A stretch of 64,000 bases of DNA from Pedobacter sp. ISL-64 (GTDB lineage Bacteria > Bacteroidota > Bacteroidia > Sphingobacteriales > Sphingobacteriaceae): positions 168,411-232,410 of the forward strand of contig NZ_JAGGPU010000006.1 in NCBI RefSeq assembly GCF_018613605.1. The letters are read 5' to 3'. Position numbers and translations under genes: made by a program. The notes under the pieces are model-generated. The model was not told where the DNA came from and ran no database searches. It was given only the letters and a program-made list of their open reading frames with translations. This document shows, in pieces, positions 7,720 to 17,067 of this stretch (positions within the stretch are counted from its first letter, which is position 1; the number at the start of each line of letters is the position of its first letter).

Positions 7720-8730
7720 TTAATGGATTTTCATTCCGTTCCTAACTTCATTTTTCTGTTCCTGTACCACCTCATATTTGAATGCTGTAGCAGTCATTGG
7801 GAACTGAATGACATTGTTAGCCCCGCCAAACACGCTAAGGGACTGGGTTTGAGGATTTGCTTGTAACTCAATCTTCTTTCTGTTTGTATGAACCTCAACT
7901 TTCTCACCGTTCTTCAAATCCTCTATAATTTTATGTTTTACCTGTGGGGATTGAAGTTCATCAATATTCAATTCAGAAAGTTTTCTTTCAATATCAAAAC
8001 CATAGTCCGGGGGAAAAACTTTCGCACGGAAACTGCCATCCGGATATTTATCATTGAAATCAAGTTGCACCCAATCCTGCCCGTTACAAACTGCCCGCCC
8101 GCAAAGTAAATGATACGCCTGTTTAGCTGTCACCTGTTCCAGAGGTCCATCTTTCTTTACTGTTAAGTACCGGTGTTCTATACTATTATCCTCTGTCTTA
8201 CAGGAGGCATGATAACTATCCATCGTGTACTGTCCTGAGTGGTCCATCTTGAAACTAAGATCGAAGTCCATCCGGTCAGTGGGATTGATGTAATAGGTAG
8301 CAGGGATTGTAAACTCCCTGCTACCTTTCTGGATCGCCCGCTCGACAAGATGGAAACTTTTAGCAAAACCGGCAGCGGACACATCTGATCGCAGTTGGTT
8401 CATATTATTGCTGATCCCGGCACTGGCCTGTTTATATACTCTTTCCGACATGATACTTCTCATAAACCTATTCAATAGCCTCGAAATAAAACGTGGGTAT
8501 AGCTGGAGTTCCAAATCATTCCGGTTTTTTCTCAAAACGTTCAAGCCTATCCTTTCGTCCGGATTGGAAGTATGCCTGTATTTTAATAAAAGGCCGTCGT
8601 AGTAATCGAGCTTGTCTTTTAGAAATGGCCTACTCTCAATTACTGAAGGCTTGAATAGTCTTGAAAAATTCTGCTCACGGTTTTCCCATCTCAATAAATC
8701 CTGTTCAATCCTGCTTAGCTCATGTTCCAT
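7720..8730 (-). CDS. Hypothetical ICE protein, paralogue of the upstream gene
   Basis: The 336-residue protein begins with about 130 helical charged residues, then has a mixed alpha/beta part. The segment from about 165 shares an order of motifs with the upstream 290-residue protein: a hydrophobic strand pair, an A-x-x-x-x-x-GRA segment followed by W and a hydrophobic-D-F (CGRAVCNGQDWVQLDF), and FDIERK followed by a basic KNGEK segment. It has no signal peptide or membrane segment. It closes the tra operon downstream of traN. Function unknown. Confidence 0.75.
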   Translation of the reverse strand: MEHELSRIEQDLLRWENREQNFSRLFKPSVIESRPFLKDKLDYYDGLLLKYRHTSNPDERIGLNVLRKNRNDLELQLYPRFISRLLNRFMRSIMSERVYKQASAGISNNMNQLRSDVSAAGFAKSFHLVERAIQKGSREFTIPATYYINPTDRMDFDLSFKMDHSGQYTMDSYHASCKTEDNSIEHRYLTVKKDGPLEQVTAKQAYHLLCGRAVCNGQDWVQLDFNDKYPDGSFRAKVFPPDYGFDIERKLSELNIDELQSPQVKHKIIEDLKNGEKVEVHTNRKKIELQANPQTQSLSVFGGANNVIQFPMTATAFKYEVVQEQKNEVRNGMKIH

Positions 8731-8767
8731 ATCAGTATGCCTTTTATTGCTTCATTTAATTCACAAG

Positions 8768-9640
8768 CTATGCCCGAAGGCCCCTGCTATGATTTTGCTT
8801 CGTATCTTCTTCCGCTACATCGCCGCCCTTCTTACCTTTCTTTTTACCCACAGTCACCGGATCACTTTGTTTTTGGTCATTTTCCTGCTTCAGTCCTTCA
8901 GCAGTTCCTTGCTGCCTTTTCAAGGAAAGAAGAACAGGCTTCATATCCTTGTCATACTGATTGACCATATTGTGCTTTGGATTAGCTTCAAAATACATTT
9001 TATCAGTTGTTCCATCAGGCTTGGTATAATCAGCTATCTGAATATTGCCTCTTTTCATAGAATCAAAGAACTGTTTCGCTGTATCTTCATTGTCAAGAAC
9101 AGGCAATGGAATTCCTTCAAACTTTTTCTCCAGGTCAAAATTGTACTCCTTCACAGCCGGGCATATCCCGTTTGCATCAGGTTTAGTGAAATCTATGTAC
9201 TCCCATGCATTATACTTCCGATTATTCCTGGGCTCTTTTTCATCAACATACACGTAGTCCTTATTAATCGCCCTTCCTTCCATCTGGTTAAAAGCTTCCT
9301 TAAAAGTCAGTGTGCTGTTTATCCACTGTTTATTCTCTTCGCCAGCCTCATTTTTTGTGATTACAGGGTCAGCTCTTTTAAATTTATAATTCCTGCTGTA
9401 TTCCGGCTTCCCCTCATGTTTTACGGTCAGATCATAATGGTTGGCGAAATAGTTTTTCTGCTTCGACAGGCCGCAGTTTATATTCGCTGTTGCGGTGGCC
9501 GTCCCAATGGTTTTTGTTAGCTGAAGGGAAAAAGCATCCTTGCCTTCATTCATATTCCTGATCAATTCTTCACGCGAAATATCTTTCATGTCACTGTAAA
9601 AAAACTGCTGCTCCAGGGCCTTCAAATTCTCTTCTTTCAT
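8768..9640 (-). CDS. Hypothetical ICE protein of the tra operon
   Basis: The 290-residue soluble protein has strand-rich segments (FANHYDLTVKHEG, YSRNYKFKRAD), then MEGRAINKDYVYVDE, FDLEKKFEGIP and a tail of basic and acidic residues (KKKGKKGGDVAEEDTK). It matches the order of motifs in the 336-residue protein next to it, so the two look like diverged duplicates. Genes of this kind occur in Bacteroidetes ICEs beside the tra genes. No catalytic motif is seen. Confidence 0.75.
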   Translation of the reverse strand: MKEENLKALEQQFFYSDMKDISREELIRNMNEGKDAFSLQLTKTIGTATATANINCGLSKQKNYFANHYDLTVKHEGKPEYSRNYKFKRADPVITKNEAGEENKQWINSTLTFKEAFNQMEGRAINKDYVYVDEKEPRNNRKYNAWEYIDFTKPDANGICPAVKEYNFDLEKKFEGIPLPVLDNEDTAKQFFDSMKRGNIQIADYTKPDGTTDKMYFEANPKHNMVNQYDKDMKPVLLSLKRQQGTAEGLKQENDQKQSDPVTVGKKKGKKGGDVAEEDTKQNHSRGLRA

Positions 9641-9710
9641 AACCTTTGTTTTTAATTATTCATTTAATAATTGTTATTAACTACTGTACTTAAACTTCAA
9701 CAGATAAAAA

Positions 9711-10553
9711 TCACCTGATCACTTTTGCCCCTATAATTGACCTGTTCTTAATCTTCAGTTCAAGGTGCCTGCCTCCCTGTTTCTCCATGAGTTGGACAAT
9801 GAGTATCTTTTTGTCCGGAATCGTAAATTTTGGAATGCTGGCAACAACTGTCTGCCTGCTTTGTCCCCTTATGATCCTGGCATTACCGGTAACCTGCTGT
9901 GGCAGCAGTTCGCTCTCCTGCGTTGCAGTACGCTTTGCTTTCTTCTGATCGCGGATATAGAACCGAAGCTGGTCAATATCATAGGCAATATTGGAATTGT
10001 TCGCTAATTGCAATTGGAAGTATAACATCTGCCCTTTGATGTAAATCCCTTCGAGCTGCAAACTGATATCATACTTAGCATCCTTAATGCCATTTAACAC
10101 CGGTGACCTGGTGGACACCTGTTCGGCCAGATCCTGTATGCTCGCTTCATTGTCGGTAGTAACTGAGAACATCGCCTGGCCTGCGGTTGATCCGGCTTTC
10201 AATCCGGCCTGAACATTCAGGGCGATGGGCCTGTCTGTATAATTTACGATATAAGAATAAAGCTTTCCATCAGCCGTAATCACAGTAAGGTTCGTTTCCT
10301 TGAACCCCTGTACGGCTGCCTTTAGCTGCAAGATGTTTTCTACGCCTTTGGCGATCTGTACCATGATGTCTTTGCTGCCCTTATCCACACTTTTAACCGC
10401 ATAAGGAAAAATGAGGTTGGTGGTTTTCAAAAAGGTAACTGAAAGCGCCTCCGGCTGTATAACAGCGGATTGAGGTACATTATTCTGTGCATGGGTTAGC
10501 ACACTTGTTAAAAGGATAATCCCAGTTATCCATACTGCTCTGATCTTTTTCAC
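9711..10553 (-). CDS. traN: Conjugative transposon protein TraN (DUF4138)
   Basis: The 280-residue protein has a signal peptide (about 1-23, ending THAQ) and the DUF4138 pattern: an N-terminal strand region with TNLIFPYAVKSVDKGSKDI and a C-terminal beta domain. TraN is an outer-membrane-associated part of the Bacteroidetes type IV secretion channel and plays a VirB9-like role. It directly follows traM, as in CTnDOT. Confidence 0.9.
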   Translation of the reverse strand: MKKIRAVWITGIILLTSVLTHAQNNVPQSAVIQPEALSVTFLKTTNLIFPYAVKSVDKGSKDIMVQIAKGVENILQLKAAVQGFKETNLTVITADGKLYSYIVNYTDRPIALNVQAGLKAGSTAGQAMFSVTTDNEASIQDLAEQVSTRSPVLNGIKDAKYDISLQLEGIYIKGQMLYFQLQLANNSNIAYDIDQLRFYIRDQKKAKRTATQESELLPQQVTGNARIIRGQSRQTVVASIPKFTIPDKKILIVQLMEKQGGRHLELKIKNRSIIGAKVIR

Positions 10554-10587
10554 ACTCAGGAATTTTAAATTGTTAATCGGTTATTTA

Positions 10588-11844
10588 TTATTCGTCTTTC
10601 TGTTTGTCATCGCGGAGAAGCACTTTGTACCCCGCCTTTACCATAACTTTTATCAGCTTTATTTTTTTACTGAATAAGGTCTTCGCTGCCTCAATGCCTG
10701 CACCGGCCGCCTGTGCGCCAAGAGATTGGTCGAAAGTATTCAACCCGATGCCCTGTATCGTCTGTTCGGTTGATTGTTTGGCAACATCCCTGGCTATAGC
10801 GCCGGGAATATATATGCCATCCATCCCATCTATATCAAATACCGAAAGCTGGACAGGGAACAAAGACTTTTTATATCTCAGGCTGGTAATTTTAATGATC
10901 AGCCTTTCTCCATCGAGTGATACCGTACCGTAGACAAAATTGTCTTTTGGCACCAGGGTGCCTTTAACATGGATGGTATCCAACAGCCTTAACTTTACGG
11001 TAGAACCATTAACCAGTGTTTGGTTTTCGTGTACTACTGCTTCAATCGCGTTTTGGGCATCCTCATCGGATAGGCTACTTTCTACCCCGTAAAAGCCAAT
11101 GCCAGGAAATCCGGAACCGGCAAGCCCATCACTATTTTCCAAAAATGATATGCGGTCTTTTTTCACCCCTGTTAACACAGAATATACCTGTCCCTTCCTG
11201 CTGTCTTCGGACTGTTTTATTTTCTCCCTCACCCGTTCCGGGTGTTGTATATCCAGTATCTTTTCGAGCATATTATTGAGCTGCTTTGTCTCCGGATCAT
11301 CAACACCGCCGTTATCCTGCATACTGTGCATCATCTGTTCGAGGCGATCAATATCGCCCGGATCAATGGCACGCTTTCCATTTGTGGAATTATAATGCTG
11401 CCCATCTTGCGTGTTATCATTGATGGGCTGGTTAAGTGCTTTGTTTAACGCTCCGAGCTTTTGATAAATCCTCGCTTCATTGTCAGCGCCATAATTTGGA
11501 TTTGAACCGTCAGGATAAGCGTTCGAAAAACCTTGCAGGCCAGTGCTGCTTAATTGTCCACCTGTTAACTGCGGATTTTGAGCATAAGGATCATTTACAT
11601 TCTCTTTCCTGTTTTGCATGGAATCGGAGGATGCCTTATCGTAATAAGCCATCTTATCCATTTCTTTGTTTTCAATATGGGCATCCGGCAGCTCCTGGTT
11701 GAGCCCTTTACCTATAACTTCCGTGGCCGGTTTACTTTGTCCACCACCCAGGGCATAAAAACCCATCGTGAGGAATGGAACAACCAAAACCGGCAGTATC
11801 AAAAGGAACTTCTGCTTTTTGGTGTAATTTGTTTTTCGTCTCAT
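10588..11844 (-). CDS. traM: Conjugative transposon protein TraM
   Basis: The 418-residue protein has a short basic cytoplasmic start, one membrane segment (about 12-34, FLLILPVLVVPFLTMGFYAL), a long low-complexity periplasmic linker and a conserved C-terminal beta domain (about 265-400, with VKLRLLDTIHVKGT and KNDFVYGT-like strands). This VirB10-like layout links the inner and outer membrane parts of the mating channel. It is separated from the traK/L block by a methyltransferase gene, which is unusual. Confidence 0.9.
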   Translation of the reverse strand: MRRKTNYTKKQKFLLILPVLVVPFLTMGFYALGGGQSKPATEVIGKGLNQELPDAHIENKEMDKMAYYDKASSDSMQNRKENVNDPYAQNPQLTGGQLSSTGLQGFSNAYPDGSNPNYGADNEARIYQKLGALNKALNQPINDNTQDGQHYNSTNGKRAIDPGDIDRLEQMMHSMQDNGGVDDPETKQLNNMLEKILDIQHPERVREKIKQSEDSRKGQVYSVLTGVKKDRISFLENSDGLAGSGFPGIGFYGVESSLSDEDAQNAIEAVVHENQTLVNGSTVKLRLLDTIHVKGTLVPKDNFVYGTVSLDGERLIIKITSLRYKKSLFPVQLSVFDIDGMDGIYIPGAIARDVAKQSTEQTIQGIGLNTFDQSLGAQAAGAGIEAAKTLFSKKIKLIKVMVKAGYKVLLRDDKQKDE

Positions 11845-11872
11845 CTTTTTACTTTTTTGTTTGTTTTAAATA

Positions 11873-12706
11873 TTACCAGTTACCAATATTGCTTGTAGCC
11901 TTTTCGGCTGCAGCAATCCTTTCCCTCGCTATTGCTATATAATCAGTTGCTCGTCCCATATGCTGTGACCGATCATTCTTTTCAATTCCTATATACCTAC
12001 GTTGTTCTAATGCAGCAGCGACAAGGAAGCTTCCACTTCCGCAGGCATTGTCCAAAATAATTTCACCAGGCCGTGAATAGGTACGTATGAGCCATCGCCC
12101 AAGAGCAACAGGCTTCTGTGTTGGATGAAAGGTGCCATCTACTTCCGCAGTCGTACAATAAATCCAATCCTGCAAATTTTCTTCAAAGAATAATACGTCT
12201 GAGGGAAAGCGTTTACCATCCATATTTTTACAATGAAATGTTCCAAAATTGCCATACGACCCTGATTTATTATCTTTTCGGATTCCTCTGTTATAGGACT
12301 TGCCCTGTATTTTCTGAGGATAATAAGTAGCTTGTTTATTGTAGAAAATGCATATATCCTCGTGCCTGCGTAAGGGCTGTTTGTTGGCATTTAAGAAATT
12401 GCCTGCCTTTGACTTTATCCAAACAATTTTATACTTAAACCAGGAAGGATTGCTATTAATTAATGTCCCTGTAAACCTGTGCTGACCAGTAAGGGCAATT
12501 ACTCCATGAGGTTTGATAATCCGCTTATATTGCATCCATAGTTTCTCGAGGTTTATCTCCGTATCCCAATTGTTCTGTGTTATTCCATAGGGCAAATCAC
12601 AAAGAATCATATCGACACTATGTTCTGGAAGTGATGGCAATACAGTAATGCAGTCCCCTTCAATTATCTTGTTCACAAATTCCATTTCAATTTTTTTATT
12701 TAACAT
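11873..12706 (-). CDS. Orphan DNA methyltransferase (beta-class, N6-A or N4-C)
   Basis: The 277-residue enzyme has catalytic motif IV DLPYG (37-41), then HPTQKP (194-199) and the SAM-binding motif DNACGSGSF (219-227), the motif order of beta-class amino-methyltransferases. A large insert between motifs IV and I is the likely target-recognition part. No restriction endonuclease gene is near. It sits inside the tra operon between the TraL-like gene and traM, touching the former by one base, so it is expected to be made along with the mating channel, perhaps to mark DNA against host restriction after transfer. That role is inference. Confidence 0.92.
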   Translation of the reverse strand: MLNKKIEMEFVNKIIEGDCITVLPSLPEHSVDMILCDLPYGITQNNWDTEINLEKLWMQYKRIIKPHGVIALTGQHRFTGTLINSNPSWFKYKIVWIKSKAGNFLNANKQPLRRHEDICIFYNKQATYYPQKIQGKSYNRGIRKDNKSGSYGNFGTFHCKNMDGKRFPSDVLFFEENLQDWIYCTTAEVDGTFHPTQKPVALGRWLIRTYSRPGEIILDNACGSGSFLVAAALEQRRYIGIEKNDRSQHMGRATDYIAIARERIAAAEKATSNIGNW

Positions 12707-13162
12707 CTACTTCAGCAACTCTTCAAGATGGTGCAGACTATCCAATAGCCCGGGTCTTTGTTGCAGGAAACTATCCCTTGCCTTCCTTCCTGACTCCGAC
12801 TTACCCATGCTATCAAGATATCTATGAAAATTTTTCATCCGCAGTAACATCAGCGTATCATCCTGCTTTTTATAATCATTTTTCCCTACCGGCATTAGCG
12901 GCTTCTGTATGCTTTCTATTTTGGGAAACAAATTATCCGACTGCCATAATGCGGCATAAATAATGAACGCAGAGTAGCATGTGGCCAGCACTGCTATATT
13001 AATTACCCATACTTTCAATGCCCTGGTGCTTAAACCGGAAGTGAGCCTTTGCATGCCTCCGGCCCATTTGCTCTGTACTTTCAGGACTATAAATGCAATG
13101 CATTCAGCCGGTCCTTTCTTTTTCTGTTCCTTCTCCCGCACCTGATCTTTATTCTTCATCAT
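12707..13162 (-). CDS. TraL-like membrane protein of the tra operon
   Basis: The 151-residue protein has a basic cytoplasmic N-terminus (REKEQKKKGP), one membrane segment at about 52-73 (VWVINIAVLATCYSAFIIYAAL) and a helical periplasmic tail. Place between traK and traM and this layout fit TraL of Bacteroidetes elements, but sequence alone does not prove it. It starts 3 nt after traK. Confidence 0.7.
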   Translation of the reverse strand: MMKNKDQVREKEQKKKGPAECIAFIVLKVQSKWAGGMQRLTSGLSTRALKVWVINIAVLATCYSAFIIYAALWQSDNLFPKIESIQKPLMPVGKNDYKKQDDTLMLLRMKNFHRYLDSMGKSESGRKARDSFLQQRPGLLDSLHHLEELLK

Positions 13163-13165
13163 CTT

Positions 13166-13783
13166 CTATCTGGTTTTAATGTCGATGTCCTTATTCTCTA
13201 TAATATTCCAGCGTTCAATTAAGAACCCATGCGGGTTGTTATCAGACCTTGAAACCGTTCTGAGTAAACCTTCCGTGATAAGGCTCCTTGTAGCAATGGA
13301 AGTTGTGCGGGTTATGACCTGTTTCCCATAGAACCGGAAGGAATAAGGCTGCTGGTCGAGGTTGAGGGTAATGCTGTCCATGCTGACTACCTGGCTTAAG
13401 TTACCGCTGATGATGTTGTCGTAATAGTTGCTTTCTTTAAGGTTGTCGTATTGCTTTTTCGCTGATCCATCTGCGAGGTATAAAGCCCTGGTTACATTGG
13501 CCTGTATCAGTTTTTCATCAGGCGAAAGGGTGAAAAAGAACTCATGGAAAGTCCGGATATGATCCTTAGCCTCTACCGGGATATTATCTTTTCTTTCAGC
13601 AGCATAAGCCTCCAGCACCTTGCCGTTTGCCACCACATACACCTTACTCTGCAATACACTGATCGTTTGAAATGCCTTAAATATGGTAAGCGCACTAAGC
13701 AGTACAGAAATGGAAATAACTATAATGGAAAATCTTTTAATGTGCCTGAATGCTGTGTCGATATTTTTTGTTTTAGTGAACAT
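13166..13783 (-). CDS. traK: Conjugative transposon protein TraK
   Basis: The 205-residue protein has one N-terminal membrane segment (about 19-39) and a periplasmic NTF2-like domain with FHEFFFTLSPDEKLIQANV and ALYLADGSAKKQYDNLKE, typical of TraK, the VirB8-like bridge protein of the channel. It follows traJ closely in the same operon. Confidence 0.92.
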   Translation of the reverse strand: MFTKTKNIDTAFRHIKRFSIIVISISVLLSALTIFKAFQTISVLQSKVYVVANGKVLEAYAAERKDNIPVEAKDHIRTFHEFFFTLSPDEKLIQANVTRALYLADGSAKKQYDNLKESNYYDNIISGNLSQVVSMDSITLNLDQQPYSFRFYGKQVITRTTSIATRSLITEGLLRTVSRSDNNPHGFLIERWNIIENKDIDIKTR

Positions 13784-13794
13784 GTGCTCTTTTT

Positions 13795-15039
13795 TTATCC
13801 GTTTGATTTACCTTTTAGTTTGTCTGCCAGGTACGCACCCGACCTTCCGATTCCCGCACCAATACTGCCCGTTGCACCCTGGCCAGCTTCACCATTGTAC
13901 CCTCTTTGAATATCGTTGGGAATATTTGCAATCGCACCGGCGGTACCTAAAGCCTTATTTACCGCTGCCTTCCCCGTTGATGCGCCAAAGCTGCCTGCGC
14001 CGCTGGCCGATGATGAGGTAAGGCTGGTTACTTTCTGTAGCATTGCGCCACCACCACCGGCATTTACAATAGAGTTTGCAACAGAGGGCACCGTGAAATA
14101 CCCGACGATCCCGATCAGCATAAATATTAAGTATCCTGCATCGCTGGAGCTGAAGAAAGTGTCACCGGTCTGCTGTACCTGCTTCAAATCAAGTTTAAGC
14201 ATGTGCTCCTGTACCTTGCCGATTATTGCCCCGAAAATATTTGCAACCGGTAGCCATAAAAAGACATTTATGTACTTTGCGATCCATGCGGTAAGGGTGT
14301 GTTGAAAGCCGTCAAAGACTGCAATGCCAAAGACAAGAGGCCCCAGGATCGCTAACACGATGAGCTGAAATGTCCTCAGGGTATTTATACATAAGGCCGC
14401 AGCCTGGAAGATGACCTGCAAAATCTCGGACATCCATTGCTTAATAGAATTGCGGAACTTATAGTATGCTTTCTCCATTGCAAACTGCATCTCAGCACCA
14501 ATGCTTCCAAACATACTTGCATCATCGAAATCAGCATTGTTATGCGTGTAACGGTACCAGCGGTCAATATCGCCTTGCTCATTTCCGCCGACAAACATTT
14601 TCCATGCCTCAGATTCCTTAACCTTTTTTTCCTTTTCCTTTAATAATTCCGCTACTGCTTTATCAGAGTTTTTAACCATAATAGCGGTACCGGTAACCGT
14701 AGGCTGCATAATTCCGTTGATCATCCCAAGCACTGCGGGGAACCACATAACACAGAACCCAAGCACGAACGGACGGAATAAAGGATAAAAATCAATTGGC
14801 TCTGCATTTGCAATGTGCCTCCAGACCCTTGATGCGATATACCACGTCGCAGCAAAACCAGCTATTCCCCGTCCGACATCAACAAGGTCGCCGCACATGG
14901 GTAACATTTCGTTATATAGATTGTCAAGGACTGATTGAAGGCTTCCTATATCTTCAGCAAGGCCGCTTTGAGCGTGGCTTATTGCAGGGAATAGTATTCC
15001 CGTTACCGCAATGATTGCGGCAGCTAAATATTTTTTCAT
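13795..15039 (-). CDS. traJ: Conjugative transposon protein TraJ (VirB6-like)
   Basis: The 414-residue protein has a signal peptide (ISHAQ end), several long hydrophobic segments (about 90-115, 215-265, 290-325) and a Gly/Ala/Ser-rich tail. The conserved start MLPMCGDLVDVGRGIAGFAA and PIDFYPLFRPFVLGF are typical of TraJ, the multi-pass inner-membrane pore part of the Bacteroidetes mating channel. Confidence 0.93.
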   Translation of the reverse strand: MKKYLAAAIIAVTGILFPAISHAQSGLAEDIGSLQSVLDNLYNEMLPMCGDLVDVGRGIAGFAATWYIASRVWRHIANAEPIDFYPLFRPFVLGFCVMWFPAVLGMINGIMQPTVTGTAIMVKNSDKAVAELLKEKEKKVKESEAWKMFVGGNEQGDIDRWYRYTHNNADFDDASMFGSIGAEMQFAMEKAYYKFRNSIKQWMSEILQVIFQAAALCINTLRTFQLIVLAILGPLVFGIAVFDGFQHTLTAWIAKYINVFLWLPVANIFGAIIGKVQEHMLKLDLKQVQQTGDTFFSSSDAGYLIFMLIGIVGYFTVPSVANSIVNAGGGGAMLQKVTSLTSSSASGAGSFGASTGKAAVNKALGTAGAIANIPNDIQRGYNGEAGQGATGSIGAGIGRSGAYLADKLKGKSNG

Positions 15040-15049
15040 AATAGTAGGA

Positions 15050-15688
15050 TTACTGTTTAATTCCTGATAAGGTCTTTACGGCTTCGATATCGTGCAGTTC
15101 ACGATCACGTTGCAGGGCCAGCATGGATGTGTTATTATTAAAATGCCGTAGAAAAGACAACTTGTCTTCCATATCCTCGTATATCCGGTCTATGGCTTTT
15201 ATCCGCTCATCATCACTCATGCGTAACTTGCCCGCCGTTACCACTGTAGTGAGTTCTTCGAGGTTGTCTACGCTCTGCTTAAACAGCTTTTCATAAATGT
15301 TTGCCATATACCTGATCTCTGATGCGCTGAAAGCCTTTGAGGACTTGAACCGGCCAAAGGCAGCTTTATATTCTTTTACAAGCCTGAGCTGGTAATTAAT
15401 AATATCCGGTATCCGTTGGTATTTGCGGACTTCGGGGCTAACGGCAAGCAGCCCGTCAAGGAACAGCTCGTGCATCTGGAAATTCCCTTCTGATATATCT
15501 TTAATCTTTCCGTAGCCACTGCTCACAATGGTATAGCCTTTTTTAAGGTCGCTAAGGATTGACTTTAGCTGTGCTAGTTTTTCTATATTAAGTGCTAACT
15601 GGGCAATCTCGTCGGCTTGCGCAAAAACCCTTTGCTGCCCTCCGGCCATACAGATTAGCAATGTCATTATTGCAAGTATCTTTTTCAT
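15050..15688 (-). CDS. TraI-like exported helical protein, copy 1
   Basis: The 212-residue protein has a signal peptide (VFAQ end) and an all-helical body with GYGKIKDISEGNFQMHELF, an R-Y-x-R-x-x-D-I-I-x-Y-Q segment, and TAGKLRMSDDERIKAIDRI. This last block aligns with the two genes upstream, so three related genes stand in a row. Members of this family are often named TraI or TerB-like in Bacteroidetes ICEs. A periplasmic, VirB5-like role would fit but is not shown. Confidence 0.8.
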   Translation of the reverse strand: MKKILAIMTLLICMAGGQQRVFAQADEIAQLALNIEKLAQLKSILSDLKKGYTIVSSGYGKIKDISEGNFQMHELFLDGLLAVSPEVRKYQRIPDIINYQLRLVKEYKAAFGRFKSSKAFSASEIRYMANIYEKLFKQSVDNLEELTTVVTAGKLRMSDDERIKAIDRIYEDMEDKLSFLRHFNNNTSMLALQRDRELHDIEAVKTLSGIKQ

Positions 15689-15710
15689 ACAGTCTCTTAT
15701 TGGTAAACTA

Positions 15711-16379
15711 TTAATTGATTTGGTATAACTTTTTCTGTAATTCTATTTCCTTGGCTTCAGCGGTTTTTTCGTTGATAAGGACTGAGATCCCTGAACTGAA
15801 ATCCTTTATAAAACGGTACTGGTTTTGGGATTGGGCAAAGAGTTTGTCTATACGTTCTATGCGCTCATCATCCTTCATTTCCCGTTTGCCGCTGGTGATC
15901 ACCGCTTCCAGTTCATCAAGCGTTAACAGGCAATCTCTCTCCAACTTTGCATAAACCCCGTTGAGGTAATTTTTTTCCTCGTTACTTAGCACTTCAGTCT
16001 TTGATACTACTTTCCTGCTGTTTTCAGTTTCCCTTCGGATATCGTTCTGAATAGTAATAATGTCCCCGGTTCTTTTGTAGTTCCTGACCGATGGGTTTAT
16101 ATCCTTTAAAGAATTGAAATAAATGCGGTGCAGGTTTATATCCCCGTCTTTTATTTGCCCGATCGTGTTAAGCCCCTTCTGTGCTATCTTGTAGCCCTTT
16201 TGAACGTAGCTGCCGTATACCCGGAGCGCGGCAATCTGCTCCAAAAGATATTTCCGCTGCGTGCTTTTCTGCCGGAACCATTCATCAAATGTTTGTGCCT
16301 TTGTGGCCGGTACTATGGCCAACGCCAGTATTAATAATATTATCTTTTTCATCCCTGCTGTATTAATTAAAGCCATCAC
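15711..16379 (-). CDS. TraI-like exported helical protein, copy 2
   Basis: The 222-residue protein has a signal peptide (PATKAQ end) and the same helical plan: GYKIAQKGLNTIGQIKDGDI, Y-x-R-T-G-D-I-I-T-I-Q, and TSGKREMKDDERIERIDKLF. It is closest to copy 1 in the DDER block. It starts one base before the end of copy 3 is reached, so all are cotranscribed. Confidence 0.8.
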   Translation of the reverse strand: MMALINTAGMKKIILLILALAIVPATKAQTFDEWFRQKSTQRKYLLEQIAALRVYGSYVQKGYKIAQKGLNTIGQIKDGDINLHRIYFNSLKDINPSVRNYKRTGDIITIQNDIRRETENSRKVVSKTEVLSNEEKNYLNGVYAKLERDCLLTLDELEAVITSGKREMKDDERIERIDKLFAQSQNQYRFIKDFSSGISVLINEKTAEAKEIELQKKLYQIN

Positions 16380-17057
16380 TTACTTAATCCCGTACATTGC
16401 TTTGACCACATTTATTTCGTGTTCGCTTTTCGCCCTTTTCAGGCTGAGCAGGGCATTCTGATTATTGAAAATTAAAAGGTCAGTATAGTTTTGCTGTGTC
16501 TTCTGCTCTGCTGAGGCGATGATCTCCATCCGCTTTGCATCGGTCATCTGTGTCTTAAAAGAATTGGCGACCATAAGCATCTGGTCAACGTTCTTTACCG
16601 TTTCACCAAGGATACCGGCATAAACTTTTCCCATGTACTCAATTTCTTTTACGGTAAAGTGCTTGTCCTTCCTGAGCAGGTTCCATGCGCGGTTATAAGC
16701 TTCCACTAACCTGATTTGCTGCTGTGTGATACTTCTTATCTTTTGATAATAACCGATCACAGTCTTTACTTTGCTGAGTTCTTCAAAGTAATTTTTATAG
16801 ATGTCCCTCTGCTTTTGTGTCCAGTCCGATATATCCTCCAGCCTTGCTTTTGACATCGCGTTTTCCAAAGTTTTTTGTGCATTCTGCAACCAGATCACTT
16901 TGTTTTGCTGGCGCTGGATCTTCAGGTCAATGGCTTTGATCACTTTTTTAATCGCTGCCTTTGCGGCATCTATTATAGGTATCTGCGCATGTGACCCTGT
17001 TGAGGATACCAACAGTGAAACAAATACCAATGCCATAATTATTCTGCTCGTTTTCAT
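16380..17057 (-). CDS. traI: TraI-like exported helical protein, copy 3
   Basis: The 225-residue protein has a signal peptide (GSHAQ end), a VIKAIDLKIQRQQNKVIWLQ helix usual for TraI, QKQRDIYKNYFEEL and a C-terminal block FKTQMTDAKRMEIIASAEQ that aligns with the DDER block of the other two copies. Its place directly after the traG ATPase is that of traI in CTnDOT-type operons, so I take it as the ancestral copy. Confidence 0.85.
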   Translation of the reverse strand: MKTSRIIMALVFVSLLVSSTGSHAQIPIIDAAKAAIKKVIKAIDLKIQRQQNKVIWLQNAQKTLENAMSKARLEDISDWTQKQRDIYKNYFEELSKVKTVIGYYQKIRSITQQQIRLVEAYNRAWNLLRKDKHFTVKEIEYMGKVYAGILGETVKNVDQMLMVANSFKTQMTDAKRMEIIASAEQKTQQNYTDLLIFNNQNALLSLKRAKSEHEINVVKAMYGIK

Positions 17058-17067
17058 ACTATCACTC

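Noticed and set aside
8612..9520. 302-codon frame on the plus strand
   Set aside because: Antisense to two real ICE genes; its translation is Leu/Phe/Ser-rich without any domain.
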